A stretch of 64,000 nucleotides of DNA from CAWAPS01 sp963783945 (GTDB taxonomy: Bacteria > Actinomycetota > Acidimicrobiia > Acidimicrobiales > Palsa-688): positions 806,001-870,000 of the forward strand of contig CAWAPS010000032.1 in the NCBI GenBank assembly GCA_963783945.1, in the 5' to 3' direction. The notes beneath the pieces are model-generated. The model had not been told where the DNA came from. It worked only from the letters and a program-made list of their open reading frames with translations, and ran no database searches. Position 1 is the first letter of the stretch. Each line of letters opens with the position of its first letter. Of this stretch, positions 62,019 through 64,000 are shown one piece after another. A program made the translations under genes and the position numbers.

Positions 62019-62365
62019 GGTGACTCCTGGCGTGGCGAGCTTTCAGCGTCGCACATTACCTCGCGACGCACGCTCCAAGGCCAACCGACCTCGTGGGTCA
62101 AATGTGGCGCCGCTGTCTGGGCGAGCGGACCCAGGGCCTTTGCGTCGAAGCGGAGTTACGGCCGCTCCGGCGGCTGGTTCTGACCTCGGGCGTCGATACA
62201 GCTGAACCCGGCCGCCATCCGCATGACCGCCGTGGCCCGGGTCAGCCACCCCCAGAGCCCCCAGCCCGTCCTGCTGCGACCGTTAGCGGACGGACACTCT
62301 ACATCTCATGCCGTAGAGCTCTTTGACCTTCGGTCTCCAACCGCCCAAAGGTAGCTTCGCTCCCC
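62019..62365. other. Intergenic region without recognised gene
   Basis: The 347-bp gap between the hemerythrin start and the corrected end of the binding protein shows no convincing gene. The short frames in it are biased in the wrong direction and have no domains. It should hold the hemerythrin promoter. Confidence 0.45.
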
Positions 62366-63761
62366 TCAGGGAGTGACACCGCTGGGGTATGGCACCGGGG
62401 TGTACTTCCCGTTGACCTTCTTGTACTCCACGCCGAAGCACTGATACGGCACCGATACCGACCACTTGGTGCCGTTGCTGTAAACCACCTCACCACATGG
62501 CGCCCCGGCGATGAAACCCTGCGGATAGTACGTAGGGCCGATGACTCCAGGGATCTGATAAGTAAAATTTCGCGGCGGTTTGCTGGAATCGCTCCGGCGT
62601 CAGATCTGGGCCAACCTTCTTCAAGATCTGAATAAACATGTCGGCCGAAAAATATGCCGATAGCTGGGGTTGGCCTATCTGAGTTACGCCCCCGGCGTGG
62701 AGCGTCGACACGATATTGGCCATAGCCGGAGTGGTGGATTCCGTGGTGGCGAACGTGTTGCCCACCTGGTCGCCCTTCGCCGCGGCAACGAGTTGCGGAG
62801 CGTACGTCGAGTGATGGATGATACCCTTGTACCCGGCCTGCTGGAGCGCAGCCGACAGCGGAAACGCATCCGCAGGTCCCAGCGCACCAATATCGATCAC
62901 GTCGGGAGCATGACCATGATTCGAGGTCAGCAGAGCCTGCACATAGGGCGACCAGTCAGTGACCACCGTCGGTGGAGCGGGCACAATATTCTTATCCTCA
63001 ACCACCGTGAAACCGGCGGCCTCGTCCTGCGTCGAAAGGGCCACGTTCCCCTGGATCGATTGATTGGAATCATCACCGAGCAGCGCTAAGGTCGCACCCA
63101 CCGGGTTCTTTCCTTGCAGCTGATCCAGCTTGGCCAGCAGCGGCCCGTTTATCGCCGTCTCGTACGTATACGGTGGGGGCTCAGTGAGGCATCCGTTGAA
63201 GCCGAAGAGATACATATCCGACAGGTTCTTCGTGGCGCAGTACGATTCCGTGACGCCCCAGCCAATAGTAGGAACGTGCTGCTGGTTGATATAGATAGCC
63301 CCAGATTGGATGTCCGCCGACAACGTGGGCACGATCGCGAACACGTGGTCCAATTGGACGAGCTTCCGAATGGCGGCGAGGTTCGGACCCGGCGAGTTGT
63401 TGTCATCAAGATTGTCAACGACCTTGATCTGACGCCCGCATGGCAATTCGTGAGCTTGGTTCGCCTGCTTGAATCGAGCCTCTGCCGCGTTTGCGATGCC
63501 CGTTCCGAAGTCAAGCACGGTGACAAGCGCACCGACATTGATCGTGGTCGCCGTCACTCCCCGGACACCCTTCTCCGAATTGCATGATGTGCTCGATGCG
63601 CCCGATCCGCCCTGAGACGTCGGGCTGGTTCCGCTGCCGCTCGCGGTCGCCCCGGTAGGGGCCGCACTCGGCTTCGAACTCGAGCCACACCCCGACACCA
63701 ACGCACCCACCAGAGCGACAACCATCACCCCGACTGCTCTTCGATTACGACGATCACTCAA
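62366..63761 (-). pseudogene. Branched-chain amino-acid-type substrate-binding lipoprotein with a 3' frameshift
   Basis: The start is set at TTG 63761 (SDRRNRRAVGVMVVALVGAL), with GGGGGAG upstream; the signal ends in the lipobox LVSGC. The mature part has VTATTINVGALVTVLDFGTG, RQIKVVDNLDDNNSPGPNLA and VFAIVPTLSADIQSGAI, the periplasmic-binding fold of Leu/Ile/Val-type receptors. Near 62564-62567 an A4 run on the plus strand carries one base too many. The native frame then continues as KFTYQIPGVIGPTYYPQGF, GAPCGEVVYSNGTKWSVSVP and YQCFGVEYKKVNGKYTPVPY to a TGA at 62366-62368, giving about 464 residues. As given, translation ends at 62490 in unrelated sequence. The repaired frame makes sense, so an extra base is likely. 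Confidence 0.88.
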
Positions 63762-64000
63762 CTTCGCACTCCCCCTAAGACGCCTACTTGACTTAAAATC
63801 GGGCACTACCTTTTGGTGGGTGCAGCCCGAGATATTCATTTTCACGCGACCGTAGCATGACACGCAGCCGGCTTCAAAACTGTCACTGCTCCCTCGGACC
63901 GGACATTGTGCTTGCTGCGGATCCGGTCAGCAGAACTGCGAAGCCGCGGCATCGCTCTCCCAGACCTGGTCCGCGTGATAAACATTGTGGGCGTCGGCCG
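63762..64000. other. Right edge, upstream region of the binding protein
   Basis: No gene is recognised in the last 239 bases. The region should hold the promoter of the binding-protein gene (minus strand) and possibly the 5' region of a gene beyond the edge. Confidence 0.4.

Noticed and set aside
62093..62326. Small plus-strand frame between hemerythrin and the binding protein
   Set aside because: No domain, poor ribosome site, and it lies in the promoter side of a minus-strand gene.

Overview
The window is a GC-rich stretch of bacterial chromosome and most likely comes from an actinobacterium of the class Acidimicrobiia (Actinomycetota). Four things point that way: GTG and TTG starts are common; the succinate dehydrogenase is of the mycobacterial Rv0249c-Rv0247c type, with one five-helix anchor; Ku, a carboxylic acid reductase and ECF sigma factors with extra domains are present; and a secreted protein carries a GYWLAASDGGIFTFGD-type repeat that I associate with Acidimicrobiia. 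This placement is inference, because there is no rRNA or other marker gene here.

Layout. At 0.3-7.1 kb are a TauD-type dioxygenase, a cupin, a GH15 glucoamylase/trehalase-like gene broken by a frameshift, an MFS exporter with its TetR gene, and a Kelch lipoprotein. At 7.3-15.3 kb is an oxidation/reduction block: an acyl-CoA-dehydrogenase-fold flavoprotein, a cytochrome P450, an SDR, a carboxylic acid reductase, and the Sfp-type phosphopantetheinyl transferase that would activate it. At 15.4-32.2 kb is a catabolic island with an alpha/beta hydrolase, a TetR regulator, four amidohydrolase-2 proteins, one D-aminoacylase-type amidohydrolase, HyuA/HyuB, an SMP-30 lactonase, a SnoaL-like protein and an aldehyde dehydrogenase. 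These could together open and oxidise a cyclic or amide-containing compound whose identity cannot be read from sequence.

At 32.4-37.6 kb are CorA, an ECF sigma factor with its DGPF partner, a methyltransferase, Ku and two small proteins. At 37.8-39.6 kb is a compact locus of a ribbon-helix-helix regulator, a beta-class DNA methyltransferase and a nuclease-like protein. A duplicated 31-bp unit throws the methyltransferase and the nuclease-like part out of frame with each other; removing one copy would fuse them. At 39.7-45.1 kb are a secreted DUF4331 operon (frameshifted), a STAS-like protein, a SnoaL-tailed ECF sigma factor and a beta-lactamase-fold secreted hydrolase. At 45.1-52.9 kb is a tightly packed seven-gene minus-strand operon: DUF5522, alpha/beta hydrolase, acetoacetate decarboxylase-like protein, patatin, GMC oxidoreductase, a GMC-associated domain protein and a metallophosphoesterase. 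It looks like a dispersed version of large multidomain GMC proteins that act on sterols or other lipids.

At 53-59.7 kb are a cell-envelope acyltransferase, a LysR regulator and the sdhCAB operon. At 59.9-61.4 kb are tRNA-Asp and tRNA-Phe, followed by a decayed tyrosine integrase and a decayed AAA ATPase, which are scars of an old integrative element. The window ends with a hemerythrin protein and a branched-chain-amino-acid-type binding lipoprotein whose C-terminus is shifted by one base at an A4 run.

Three otherwise healthy genes (GH15, DUF4331, binding protein) carry single-base frameshifts, so sequencing or assembly error has to be weighed against true gene decay.
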